Of a stretch of 64,000 nucleotides of DNA, positions 43,371-51,481 are shown piece by piece. Within the stretch, counting starts at the first letter, position 1, and every line of letters starts with the position of its first letter. Under the pieces are notes generated by a model. The model searched no databases. It saw nothing but the letters and a program-made list of their open reading frames with translations, and was not told where the DNA came from. Both the position numbers and the translations under genes were made by a program. This DNA comes from Knoellia sp. p5-6-4 (GTDB taxonomy: Bacteria; Actinomycetota; Actinomycetes; Actinomycetales; Dermatophilaceae): NCBI RefSeq assembly GCF_029222705.1, contig NZ_JARGZF010000001.1, positions 1,856,437 through 1,920,436 on the forward strand, in the 5' to 3' direction.

Positions 43371-44021
43371 CCCGCCGCGGTGCAGCGCCACGTGCTGGGC
43401 CGCCGTGACGGGGTCGCCGGCGAGCAGCTCGGCCCCGACGGCCTCGGCGAAGTGCCAGGTGGCGCCCTCGCCGGCGACCGCGAGGGGCGCGGCTTGAGCG
43501 AGCCTGGTCAGCTCCCAGCGGCGCGAGGCGAAGCGGTGGGGCGCGGTGGCAGCCAGCACCACGAGCTCCGGGGGGGACACGCGAGCGACCGCGATGAGGT
43601 CGTGCACCGGGGTGTGCGCCCCGAAGAAGCGGATCCGCCAGCCGCGTTGGTGCAGCACGATGCCGAACGCGAACAGGGGCAGGTCGTGCAGCTCCCCGGG
43701 TGGGCAGGCCAGCCACGCCACCGGGCCCTCGCCTCGGCTCCAGCCGCGGCTGAGCACCGTCAGGCGGCCCCGCACGACCTGGGTGGCGAAGTGCTCCTGC
43801 GCGACGCTGAGGGCGCCGCTGGCCCAGTCCTCACCGACTCCGTGCATGAGCGGGACGACCACGTCGCGCAGGGCTTCCTCGAGGGCGAGACCGGCGAAGC
43901 ACCGGTCGAGCACCTCCTCGGCCCGCTCCTCGTCGAGGTCGCGGAAGGCGGTGGCGAGCTCCTGGCGCAGGCCGAGCACGTCGGCCGGTGCCCCCGGCGA
44001 GGGCGTGGCGAGAGTCCCCAT
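43347..44021 (-). CDS. Stand-alone B12-binding protein, CarH-like without a DNA-binding domain
   Basis: A 224-aa protein with the two sensor domains of CarH-type regulators: a helical B12 cap with W66-x9-E76-H77 (the Wx9EH motif covering adenosylcobalamin) and a Rossmann-like B12-binding domain with His112 in GELHDLP, where the canonical E/DxHxxG has Pro in place of Gly. The MerR helix-turn-helix normally found at the N-terminus is absent, though a start at 44021 leaves only ~30 residues before the cap. It may signal through a partner protein, or be a light/B12 switch with lost output. Confidence 0.82.
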   Translation of the reverse strand: MGTLATPSPGAPADVLGLRQELATAFRDLDEERAEEVLDRCFAGLALEEALRDVVVPLMHGVGEDWASGALSVAQEHFATQVVRGRLTVLSRGWSRGEGPVAWLACPPGELHDLPLFAFGIVLHQRGWRIRFFGAHTPVHDLIAVARVSPPELVVLAATAPHRFASRRWELTRLAQAAPLAVAGEGATWHFAEAVGAELLAGDPVTAAQHVALHRGGSAVEEPA

Positions 44022-44060
44022 TGGCGCAGCATACGTGTCGCCCGCCTCCTGGGCCGAGGC

Positions 44061-44753
44061 TCAGAGGTGCTTGAGGGCCTCCCGCCGCGACAGGCCCGAC
44101 AGGCGTGGCCCCCAGCGATCGGCCTCGGAACGGACCCAGACCGGGTCCGTGCGGGCGTACTGCCGCAGCGCCCAGCCGATCGCCTTGCGGATCCAGAAGC
44201 TCGGGTCGTCGAGGTTGGGCTCGATGCACTCGCGCAGCAGGGCGGTGTCGGTGCGCTCACGGGCCTTGAGCTGGCAGATCACAGCGGCACGCCTCAGCCA
44301 CACGTCGTCGGAGACGGCCCAGCCGCGCACCAGGGGCGACACGTCCCCCGGGTCGCGCAGCAGGATCGGACCCACCCGGTCGGAGGCCACGGGGTCCACG
44401 AGGTCCCACCACGCACCGGTCGTGACGAGGTGCTCGTAGAGCGGCAGGGCGCTCGCGTCCTGCCGGGTGCGGTAGGCCCGGTGCCCCGTCAGCGCGAGCG
44501 CGGCATACCTCTCCTCGCGGTGCGTGGCGTCGTCCCAGAGCTCGCGCACGGTCGCCTCCCACTCCTCCCGGCTGGCCATGCGGTATGCCGGGTCGGCCAG
44601 GATCGGGCGCAGCAGCGCCTTCAGGGCCGGGGAGCCGATGCCGTGGAAGGGCATCGAGGACTTCATGTAGGCCTGCTGGGCCCGGGCGCGCTCGGGGTCG
44701 CCCACCGCGGCGAGCACTTGGCGGATCTCGGTGACGAGATCGTGTCGGACCAC
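44061..44753 (-). CDS. alkD: DNA alkylation repair protein, AlkD family
   Basis: A 230-aa HEAT-like repeat DNA glycosylase that removes bulky alkylated bases such as 3- and 7-alkylpurines without base flipping. WWDLVD near residue 114-119 and FWIRKAIGWALRQYA near 186-200 contain the aromatic and acidic residues of the lesion pocket. The gene lies between the B12-binding gene and a divergent small membrane protein gene. Confidence 0.88.
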   Translation of the reverse strand: MVRHDLVTEIRQVLAAVGDPERARAQQAYMKSSMPFHGIGSPALKALLRPILADPAYRMASREEWEATVRELWDDATHREERYAALALTGHRAYRTRQDASALPLYEHLVTTGAWWDLVDPVASDRVGPILLRDPGDVSPLVRGWAVSDDVWLRRAAVICQLKARERTDTALLRECIEPNLDDPSFWIRKAIGWALRQYARTDPVWVRSEADRWGPRLSGLSRREALKHL

Positions 44754-44837
44754 CGCAACAGCATCGCGCAGCGGCCGCTGTCGGCCACACTGGGCCCGGT
44801 GCCCGCACGAGGCGGGTCGAGCGGGGAGGGGACCGAC

Positions 44838-45152
44838 GTGGCCGAACCGGTGAGCCCGGGCGCGAGTGGGTCGACGCCGATGACCGAGCGCGTGTTCGGC
44901 CCGGACCGGCCGCCGGGCCCCATCGTGCGGCTGCCCACGTGGGTCAACGTGGTGCTCGTGCTGATCCTGCTCGCGTCGTGCGGCGGAGCGGGTGCCGCGT
45001 CGTCGTTCGAGTCCGACGCGGCCACCAAGGAGGACGTGCGCGACATGTGCCGGCTGCTGGGCGCGCTGGCGCAGAAGCAGGGGGTCGACCCCTATGCGGT
45101 GGTGGAGACCTCGGGGGGCTGGACCGCCTGCCGCGAGGGGCTGCAGCAGTAG
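44838..45152 (+). CDS. Small single-pass membrane protein
   Basis: A 104-aa protein: Pro/Gly-rich N-terminus, one hydrophobic helix (about 32-54, TWVNVVLVLILLASCGGAG), then a short outside domain with two cysteines (in RDMCRLL and WTACREG) that could pair. GTG 44838 is chosen because GGGGAGGG lies 8 nt upstream; ATG 44880 is an alternative. No family recognised. Confidence 0.6.
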   Translation: MAEPVSPGASGSTPMTERVFGPDRPPGPIVRLPTWVNVVLVLILLASCGGAGAASSFESDAATKEDVRDMCRLLGALAQKQGVDPYAVVETSGGWTACREGLQQ

Positions 45153-45158
45153 GCAGGG

Positions 45159-46376
45159 CTACTCGACCGTGGCCGTGTCGGGTTCGAGGGCCAGGGCGAT
45201 GGTCAGGTCGAGCACGGTGGCCGGGTCGTCGAGGGCGTCGCCGAACGCGTCGCGCACCTGACCCATGCGGTAGCGCACCGTCTGCGGGTGCACGTGCAGG
45301 TGGGCCGCGACCTGGTCGCGCCGGCCGTGGTGCAGCAGCCACGAGCGCAGTGTCTCCTCCAGGCGGGCACGGGGGCCGGGCTTCAACCCGTCGAGGGGGC
45401 GCAGCGCGGCCGCACGCAGGTCGGCCAGGGACTGGGGGTCGGCGGTGAGGACGAGCTCGGACAGGCGTGCCTCGGTGTCGAGCACGTCGGCGGTGTGCGG
45501 CAGGCGCCGCGCGCGCACGGCGCGTTGGTAGGACAGCCGGGCGTGTGCCCACGGCCGGGCCGGGCCGAGCACGGCCTGGCGCTGGTCGAGCAGCCGCGCG
45601 AGCCGCACCCGGTCGGGCCCGGCGCCGGCGGGCACCAGCAGCACGCTGAGGTCGTCCTCCTCCACGCCGGGGAGGTCGGTCGACACGTGGAGGGTGTGGG
45701 GGCCGAGGTGGCTGAGCACCGCGGCGGCGTGCCGCTGGGGCAGCAGCACCGCGGTGAGCGAATCGGGCGGCTGCCACGCGGCCTGCTCGGCAGCGGCCTC
45801 GAGAGTGGGCTCGTCCTCGCCCTGCAGGAGCATGGTGGCCAGGCGCTCGAGGTAGCGCTCGCGGACCCGGCCGGTCGTGGCGGTCTCGTCGCCGTGCCCG
45901 GCGACGCTGGCGGCCGAGAGCTCGTCGATGTAGGCGAACACCAGCTCGGCGAAGCGGCCCACGGTGGCCGCCGGCACGTCGCAGGCGACCGCGACCTCGG
46001 AGAAGTGCCGCCACGAGACCCGGGCGCCGATCCGGTAGGCGGCCAGCAGCGCGTCGACGGACCGGCCGCTGCGGGCCTCGCCGCGCCCGAGGTCGTAGGC
46101 GGCGGCCGTGCTCTTGGCGATGGGCACCGCCGGGTCGGTGACGTCCCCGCGGGCCGCCATGCTGAGGAAGTTGGCCAGGGCCAGCTGCACCGCTCGACGG
46201 ATGGTCTGGCCCATGGTGCCGGTGAGGGCGCCGGCGTAGCTGGGCACCTCCACCATGATCGTCTCGACGGCCTCGTCGGCGGCCGCGGCCACCGCTGCGG
46301 TGAGCTGCAGCCGGGTCGCGTCGTCGAGGTCGAGCAGGGCGGCCTGCCCCACCACGCGGTCGGCGGCTTCGCTCAT
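45159..46376 (-). CDS. PucR/CdaR-type transcriptional regulator
   Basis: A 405-aa regulator with the PucR C-terminal helix-turn-helix (VAAHLHVHPQTVRYRMGQV near 365-384) and an N-terminal RsbRD-like helical domain. The central GGDEF-like region of this family is recognisable. ATG 46376 has GGAG 7 nt before it. It is divergent from the reductase-desaturase operon with only an 84-bp gap. In this intergenic stretch CACA-TCG-TGTG (46411-46421) is a small palindrome. It is therefore the likely regulator of unsaturated fatty acid synthesis here. Confidence 0.85.
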   Translation of the reverse strand: MSEAADRVVGQAALLDLDDATRLQLTAAVAAAADEAVETIMVEVPSYAGALTGTMGQTIRRAVQLALANFLSMAARGDVTDPAVPIAKSTAAAYDLGRGEARSGRSVDALLAAYRIGARVSWRHFSEVAVACDVPAATVGRFAELVFAYIDELSAASVAGHGDETATTGRVRERYLERLATMLLQGEDEPTLEAAAEQAAWQPPDSLTAVLLPQRHAAAVLSHLGPHTLHVSTDLPGVEEDDLSVLLVPAGAGPDRVRLARLLDQRQAVLGPARPWAHARLSYQRAVRARRLPHTADVLDTEARLSELVLTADPQSLADLRAAALRPLDGLKPGPRARLEETLRSWLLHHGRRDQVAAHLHVHPQTVRYRMGQVRDAFGDALDDPATVLDLTIALALEPDTATVE

Positions 46377-46460
46377 TTCACACTCCAAGAACAAAAAAGA
46401 CGCGCGGATTCACATCGTGTGGTCAGGATTCTAGCGCTGGACGAGCGGATAGTAGGTGGG

Positions 46461-47549
46461 GTGAGTACTCCCACCGCAGCCCCCCAGCGAGCGACCCTCG
46501 CCTCTCGGGCCCTGCGGGTCGCCGAGATGGTGACGACCCCGCTGCTGCCCGCCGACTACCTCGACCTCATCAACCCGCTGCGCGCCGGCGCCGACCTGCG
46601 CGGTCGCATCGTCGCCGTGCGCCGCGAGACGGCCGACGCGGTCACCCTGGTGATCCGCCCCGGCCGTGGCTGGCGCGGGCACGTCCCGGGTCAGTACATC
46701 CGCATCGGCGTCGACGTCGACGGTGTGCGCCAGTGGCGCGCCTACTCGCTGACCTGCCCGGCGTCCGCCCCCGAGGGCCTGATCTCCGTCACGGTCAAGG
46801 CGATCCCCGACGGGAAGGTCAGCACCCACCTCGTCCGCCGCACGCAGCCCGGCACGATGATCATGCTCGACCAGGCCAAGGGCGACTTCGTGCTGCCGGA
46901 CACCCGCCCCGAGCGCGTCCTCTTCCTCACCGCGGGCAGTGGCATCACGCCCGTGATGGGCATGCTGCGCAACCACCTCGACGAGCTCGCCGACGTCGTC
47001 GTCCTGCACTCCGCGCCCACCCCGGCCGACGTCGTGTTCGGCGCCGAGCTGCGCGAGCTGGCCGCCCAGGGGCGGATCACGCTCATCGAGCAGCACACCG
47101 ACGCCCACGGCCTCCTCGACCTCGCCGCGCTGGCGAGCCGCGTGCCCGACTGGGCCGACCGGCACACCTGGGCCTGTGGTCCCACCGGGATGCTCGACGC
47201 CGCCCAGGAGCACTGGGCCGCCGCCGGCATCGGCGACCGACTCCACACCGAGCGCTTCCGCCCCACCGTGGTCGCCGCCGGCGAGGGCGGCACGGTCGCC
47301 TTCGCCCAGCAGGGCCACGTCGTCGAGGCCGACGGCGCCACCCCGATCCTCGACGCGGGCGAGGAGGCCGGCGTCCTCATGCCGTCGGGCTGCCGCATGG
47401 GCATCTGCTTCGGCTGCGTCGTGCCGCTGCGCGACGGCGCCGTCCGCGACCTGCGCAACGGCGAGCTCACCACCGCCACCCCCGAAACCCCTGTCCCCAT
47501 CCAGACCTGCGTGTCGGCCGCGGCCGGCCCCTGCGAGATCGAGCTCTGA
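46461..47549 (+). CDS. Ferredoxin reductase, electron donor of the acyl desaturase
   Basis: A 362-aa three-domain iron-sulfur flavoprotein: FAD domain (RAYSLTCPAS, binding flavin), NAD(P)H domain (GSGITPVMGMLRNH; ACGPTGML) and a C-terminal plant-type [2Fe-2S] domain (CRMGICFGC with a last Cys in QTCVS). This matches the oxidoreductase partner of the mycobacterial stearoyl-CoA desaturase DesA3 (Rv3230c). The GTG at 46461 is chosen by ribosome binding site AGGTGGGG. It is followed by the desaturase 8 bp downstream. Confidence 0.9.
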   Translation: MSTPTAAPQRATLASRALRVAEMVTTPLLPADYLDLINPLRAGADLRGRIVAVRRETADAVTLVIRPGRGWRGHVPGQYIRIGVDVDGVRQWRAYSLTCPASAPEGLISVTVKAIPDGKVSTHLVRRTQPGTMIMLDQAKGDFVLPDTRPERVLFLTAGSGITPVMGMLRNHLDELADVVVLHSAPTPADVVFGAELRELAAQGRITLIEQHTDAHGLLDLAALASRVPDWADRHTWACGPTGMLDAAQEHWAAAGIGDRLHTERFRPTVVAAGEGGTVAFAQQGHVVEADGATPILDAGEEAGVLMPSGCRMGICFGCVVPLRDGAVRDLRNGELTTATPETPVPIQTCVSAAAGPCEIEL

Positions 47550-47557
47550 GGAGAGAC

Positions 47558-48883
47558 ATGACCGCCACCGCTGAGACCTACGACCTCACCATCGACGGCT
47601 CCGCCGCCGGCACCCCCCAGGCGCCCGCATCGACCACGCCCCGCAGGACCAACAGCCGCCTCTCGGTCGTCACCACCGAGCGCCGCCACGCGCCCAAGCC
47701 CTCGGGCAAGCCCGACCCGGTCGCCCACCTGAGCGCCGAGGACGTCGAGGAGCTCGGCCGCGAGCTGGACGCCCTCCGCCAGGAGGTGCTCGGTTCGCGC
47801 GGAGCCAGCGACGCGGCATACATCCGCAAGGTCATCAAGACGCAGCGCTGGCTCGAGATGGGCAGCCGCGGGGTGCTGCTCTTCTCGATCTTCCCGCCGG
47901 CCTGGCTGGTGGGCACCGCCGGCCTGTCGGTCGCCAAGATCCTCGAGAACATGGAGATCGGGCACAACGTCATGCACGGCCAGTGGGACTGGATGCGTGA
48001 CCCGAAGATCCACTCGACGACGTGGGAGTGGGACAACGCCTCCCCGTCGGAGTTCTGGAAGCACAGCCACAACGAGCTGCACCACACCTACACCAACGTC
48101 ATCGGCCGCGACAACGACCTCGGCTACGGCATCATGCGCGTCGACGAGGACCAGAAGTGGGTGCCGGCCTACCTCGGGCAGCCGCTCTACAACTTCCTCA
48201 ACATGCTGGTTTTCGAGTACGGCATCGCCGCCTACGACCTCGAGCTCGGCGCCTACGTCAAGGGCCGCGGCAAGGACAGGGAGACCTTCCGCCGCGACGC
48301 CAAGAAGGTGCTGCGTAAGATCGGTCGCCAGGCCCGGCGCGACTACGTCCTGCACCCGCTGCTGTCGGGCCCGTCGTTCCTGCACACGATCGCGGCGAAC
48401 GCGGTGGCCAACCTCGTGCGCAACGTGTGGACCCACTCGGTGATCATGTGCGGCCACTTCCCCGAGGGCGTCGAGACCTTCGCCAAGGCCTCGATCGAGG
48501 GGGAGACCCGTGGCGAGTGGTACCTGCGCCAGATGCTCGGCTCGGCCAACATCAGCGGCTCCAAGGCCATGCACGTCATGACCGGCAACCTCTCGCACCA
48601 GATCGAGCACCACCTCTTCCCCGACCTGCCGAGCAACCGGTACGGCGAGATCGCGCCGAGGATCCGCGAGATCAGCGAGCGCTACGGCATCAGCTACACG
48701 ACCGGCTCGCTGCCCCGCCAGGTCGCCTCGGCGTGGAAGCAGGTCGTCGTGCTGTCGCTGCCAAACCCGCAGCCGGGCCGCACCCGGGTCGGCATCGCCG
48801 CCGAGGCGGTGGGCAAGCGGGTGCGGCGCCGCCTGCGCGGCGTGACCGGTATGCCGCGGGCCCGCCAGGGGGCTCGCGGCTGA
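47558..48883 (+). CDS. desA3: Acyl-CoA delta-9 desaturase (DesA3-like)
   Basis: A 441-aa membrane di-iron desaturase that introduces a double bond into stearoyl- or palmitoyl-CoA, giving oleate-type lipids. The three histidine boxes are HNVMH (136-140), HSHNELHH (169-176) and HQIEHH (near 346-351). An Arg/Pro-rich N-terminal extension of about 80 residues precedes the fold. AGGAG lies just upstream. Co-operonic with its reductase, and divergent from the PucR regulator. Confidence 0.92.
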   Translation: MTATAETYDLTIDGSAAGTPQAPASTTPRRTNSRLSVVTTERRHAPKPSGKPDPVAHLSAEDVEELGRELDALRQEVLGSRGASDAAYIRKVIKTQRWLEMGSRGVLLFSIFPPAWLVGTAGLSVAKILENMEIGHNVMHGQWDWMRDPKIHSTTWEWDNASPSEFWKHSHNELHHTYTNVIGRDNDLGYGIMRVDEDQKWVPAYLGQPLYNFLNMLVFEYGIAAYDLELGAYVKGRGKDRETFRRDAKKVLRKIGRQARRDYVLHPLLSGPSFLHTIAANAVANLVRNVWTHSVIMCGHFPEGVETFAKASIEGETRGEWYLRQMLGSANISGSKAMHVMTGNLSHQIEHHLFPDLPSNRYGEIAPRIREISERYGISYTTGSLPRQVASAWKQVVVLSLPNPQPGRTRVGIAAEAVGKRVRRRLRGVTGMPRARQGARG

Positions 48884-48917
48884 CCCTCCGTGCCCGGCGG
48901 TCCTGGATCCAGGGGGG

Positions 48918-49190
48918 TCAGGCCACGCCGTAGCGCTCCCGGGCTCGGGCGCGCGCCTTGGCGGCCTCGTCCTCGCGGTTCTTGGGCGGGGCCGCCGTCG
49001 TGAGGTGCTCGAGCAGGTGCTGGGTCGCGTGGGCGACCGCATCGACGGCCTCGTCGAAGGCCGTCTGGTTGGCCTGCGACGGCCGCGTGCTCCCGCTCAC
49101 CTTCCGGACGTACTGCAGGGCTGCGGCCCGCACCTCGTCGTCGGTGGCCGGCGGCTCGAAGTTGTGGAGCTGGCGGATGTTGCGGCACAT
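48918..49190 (-). CDS. DUF2277 protein
   Basis: A 90-aa protein with the signature MCRNIRQLHNFEPPATDDEVRAAALQYVRKVSG. This family is widespread in actinobacteria and of unknown function. It converges on the desaturase gene (35 bp between stops, with a 12-bp palindrome CCTGGATCCAGG at 48902). Its 5' end faces the dnaB upstream region. Confidence 0.88.
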   Translation of the reverse strand: MCRNIRQLHNFEPPATDDEVRAAALQYVRKVSGSTRPSQANQTAFDEAVDAVAHATQHLLEHLTTAAPPKNREDEAAKARARARERYGVA

Positions 49191-49620
49191 GCCGTCAGGC
49201 TACGCCCGAGCGGTCGACCGCCTGCCCGGAAACTGTGGATGCTAACCGATCGAGCTCATGCAAAAGACGTAGTTCGGCCAAACCCCGCCGAAGAACGAGA
49301 CTTGTGGACAACCCCGCCCGGGCGACTGGCCAACTTCTTTTGATCCACAGCCAGTGGACGGCGTTTTCGCAGGTCAGAGTGGGTGGATCCGATCCGCCCC
49401 CCAGAAATCCACAGGACTTTCCCGAGGCTGTGCACAAGCGGCGTCGGCGTGGTGCACAGGTTGTCCACCGGATGTCCACAGGACGTGTTTGGGTCCGCCC
49501 CCTGCAGGGCCGTACCGTGACGCGATCACAGGTGTGTCGGGGGCTGTCTCGGGCCTGTCAGCGGCCAGTGGTTCACTGACTGCACGTGACCGTTCGACCA
49601 GGTATGTAGGGGATTCACCA
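49191..49620. promoter_or_regulatory. 430-bp gap upstream of dnaB with a cluster of DnaA-box-like sites
   Basis: Against the consensus TTGTCCACA/TTATCCACA I count by eye one exact match on the minus strand (49303-49311) and four with one mismatch (49341-49349, 49429-49437, 49461-49469, 49472-49480), all within 180 bp, plus weaker ones at 49234 and 49405. They occur in both orientations. The rest holds no gene-like frame. A ribosome binding site AGGGGA precedes the dnaB GTG. Confidence 0.7.
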
Positions 49621-50994
49621 GTGTCCATCGCGGAGTTGAGCACCAGCGCCTTCGGGTCGGCCCACGACGGCCCACCCGACGAGCGGGTGCCCCCGCAGGA
49701 CCTCCACGCCGAGCAGTCCGTGCTCGGCGGCATGCTGCTGTCGAAGGACGCCATCGCCGACTGCGTCGAGTCGCTCAGGGGTGCCGACTTCTACCGTCCC
49801 GCCCACGAGCTGATCTACGACGCGATCCTCGACCTCTACGGACGCGGCGAACCGGCTGACGCGATCACCGTCTCCGACGAGCTGAGCAAGCGCGGCGACC
49901 TGCAGCGGATCGGCGGGCAGGCCTACCTCCACCAGCTCATCCAGGCGGTCCCCACCGCGGCCAACGCCGGCTACTACGCCCAGATCGTCGCCGAGCGCGC
50001 GGTCCTCCGCCGCCTCGTGGAGGCCGGCACCCGAATCGTGCAGCTCGGCTACCAGCAGGGTGGCGGCGACGTCGAGGAGATCGTCAACGCCGCGCAGGCC
50101 GAGGTCTACGCCGTCGCCGACAAGCGCGGTGGCGAGGACTACGCGGCGCTCGGCGACGTGCTCGAGCAGACCCTCAACGAGATCGAGGTCGCCTCGGGTC
50201 GCACCGACGAGATGATCGGCGTGCCCACCGGGTTCATCGAGCTCGACGAGCTGACCCACGGCCTGCACCCCGGCCAGATGATCGTCATCGCGGCGAGACC
50301 AGCCGTCGGCAAGAGCACGATCGGAATGGACATCGCGCGGGCCGCAGCGATCCGCCACAAGCAGGCGACCGCCATCTTCTCCCTGGAGATGAGCCGCACC
50401 GAGATCACCATGCGAGTCCTCTCGGCTGAGGCCCAGATCCAGCTGCAGGACCTCCGCAAGGGCACCTTGGGCGATGCCGGCTGGCAGAAGCTCGCGCGCA
50501 TCATGGGCCAGATCTCCGAGTCACCCCTCTTCATCGACGACTCGCCCAACATGTCGCTGATGGAGATCCGGGCCAAGTGCCGTCGCCTGAAGCAGCAGCA
50601 CAACCTCAAGCTCGTCGTGATCGACTACCTCCAGCTGATGTCCTCCGGCAAGAAGGTCGAGTCGCGCCAGCAGGAGGTCTCGGAGTTCTCTCGAGCCCTC
50701 AAACTGCTTGCCAAGGAGCTCGAGGTGCCCGTCATCGCGATCTCGCAGCTGAACCGTGGCCCGGAGCAGCGAACCGACAAGCGCCCGCAGATGTCCGACC
50801 TTCGTGAAAGTGGCAGCATCGAGCAGGACGCCGACATGGTGATCCTGCTGCACCGCGACAAGTCGGACCCCTCACGCGAGGGCGAGGCCGACGTCATCGT
50901 GGCCAAGCACCGTAACGGCCCCACCAAGGACATCGTCCTGGCCTTCCAGGGGCACTACAGCCGCTTCGCGAACATGGCGAACGACTTCGGCTGA
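49621..50994 (+). CDS. dnaB: Replicative DNA helicase DnaB
   Basis: Hexameric 5'-3' helicase (457 aa) loaded at oriC by DnaA. N-terminal primase-binding domain (QDLHAEQSVLGGMLLSKDAIA), a linker, and a RecA-like C-terminal domain with Walker A ARPAVGKST near residue 226, Walker B LKLVVIDYLQLMSS and the arginine finger region. No intein insertion, unlike several actinobacterial DnaB proteins. GTG 49621 begins at the conserved N-terminus. Confidence 0.97.
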   Translation: MSIAELSTSAFGSAHDGPPDERVPPQDLHAEQSVLGGMLLSKDAIADCVESLRGADFYRPAHELIYDAILDLYGRGEPADAITVSDELSKRGDLQRIGGQAYLHQLIQAVPTAANAGYYAQIVAERAVLRRLVEAGTRIVQLGYQQGGGDVEEIVNAAQAEVYAVADKRGGEDYAALGDVLEQTLNEIEVASGRTDEMIGVPTGFIELDELTHGLHPGQMIVIAARPAVGKSTIGMDIARAAAIRHKQATAIFSLEMSRTEITMRVLSAEAQIQLQDLRKGTLGDAGWQKLARIMGQISESPLFIDDSPNMSLMEIRAKCRRLKQQHNLKLVVIDYLQLMSSGKKVESRQQEVSEFSRALKLLAKELEVPVIAISQLNRGPEQRTDKRPQMSDLRESGSIEQDADMVILLHRDKSDPSREGEADVIVAKHRNGPTKDIVLAFQGHYSRFANMANDFG

Positions 50995-51046
50995 TTCCTG
51001 TCGGCCTGCCGAGGCTCGTTCCTGACCACGACCGGTCGACGATCTC

Positions 51047-51370
51047 CTAGGCAGGCGGAGCAACCGTGGCGTCGGCCTGGCCTGCACGACGCAGGGAGTC
51101 GGAGACGAAACCGCTGGCCTTGAGGTCCTCGACGACCTCGCGGAGAAACGCGATGGTCTCGGCCCGGCGGGTCTTCGTGGTGCCCACGGCCTGCTGGATC
51201 TGCATGAAGCGCTCGTCGACCAGGCGCAGGTCGGGGTGCGTGTTGACGAAAGCCGTCATGGGTTGGCGAATCCCTGCCGCCAGGTCCAGCCCCTCGTCGA
51301 GGAACACGTCGACGCCCTCCTCGCCCCGGACCACGGTGGCGTGCCGGAGCGTGCGGGACAGGAAGAGGTC
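51047..51370 (-). pseudogene. Truncated solute-binding protein (family 3-like) tail
   Basis: About 108 codons match the C-terminal part of an amino-acid-type binding protein (DLFLSRTLRHATVVRGEEGVD; FVEEM-like EVVEDLKASGFVSDSL; TVAPPA end). The start is missing: upstream codons beyond 51370 are unrelated and there is no signal peptide or ribosome binding site. It lies between dnaB and a glyoxalase tail on the other strand. Gene debris of a once longer gene. Confidence 0.7.
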
Positions 51371-51390
51371 GGGGCAGCCGCACCGCGAGC

Positions 51391-51438
51391 TTTCGCGACC
51401 CGGGCGGCCACATCTGGGAGATCGCGCAGTCCGCCTGA
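51391..51438 (+). pseudogene. C-terminal tail of a lost glyoxalase/VOC protein
   Basis: A 15-codon frame FRDPGGHIWEIAQSA followed by a stop, the usual end of VOC-superfamily proteins (FRDPDGHxWEI). Nothing upstream continues the fold. It abuts the solute-binding tail, with both genes lacking their 5' ends, which points to a single deletion between them. Too short to be functional. Confidence 0.6.
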
Positions 51439-51481
51439 CGGCCTGCCGCTGAGCGGGTCAGTTCCCCGACGCGCCAGATCG

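Noticed and set aside
43380-44837. 590-codon plus-strand frame ending in the small membrane protein
   Set aside because: Most of it is antisense to the B12-binding and AlkD genes. Only the last 104 codons have their own ribosome binding site and a membrane helix, so just that part was kept.
48902-48913. CCTGGATCCAGG palindrome as a terminator of desA3
   Set aside because: Only 6 bp per arm with no loop or T-run. Probably chance, or part of the convergent end region.
49191-49620. Chromosomal origin oriC
   Set aside because: The DnaA boxes are suggestive, but dnaA, dnaN or the rnpA-rpmH block are not beside them, and no AT-rich unwinding region is visible. Kept only as a DnaA-box cluster.
49621-50994. 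Intein in DnaB
   Set aside because: The reading frame is a normal 457 aa, with the Walker motifs uninterrupted.
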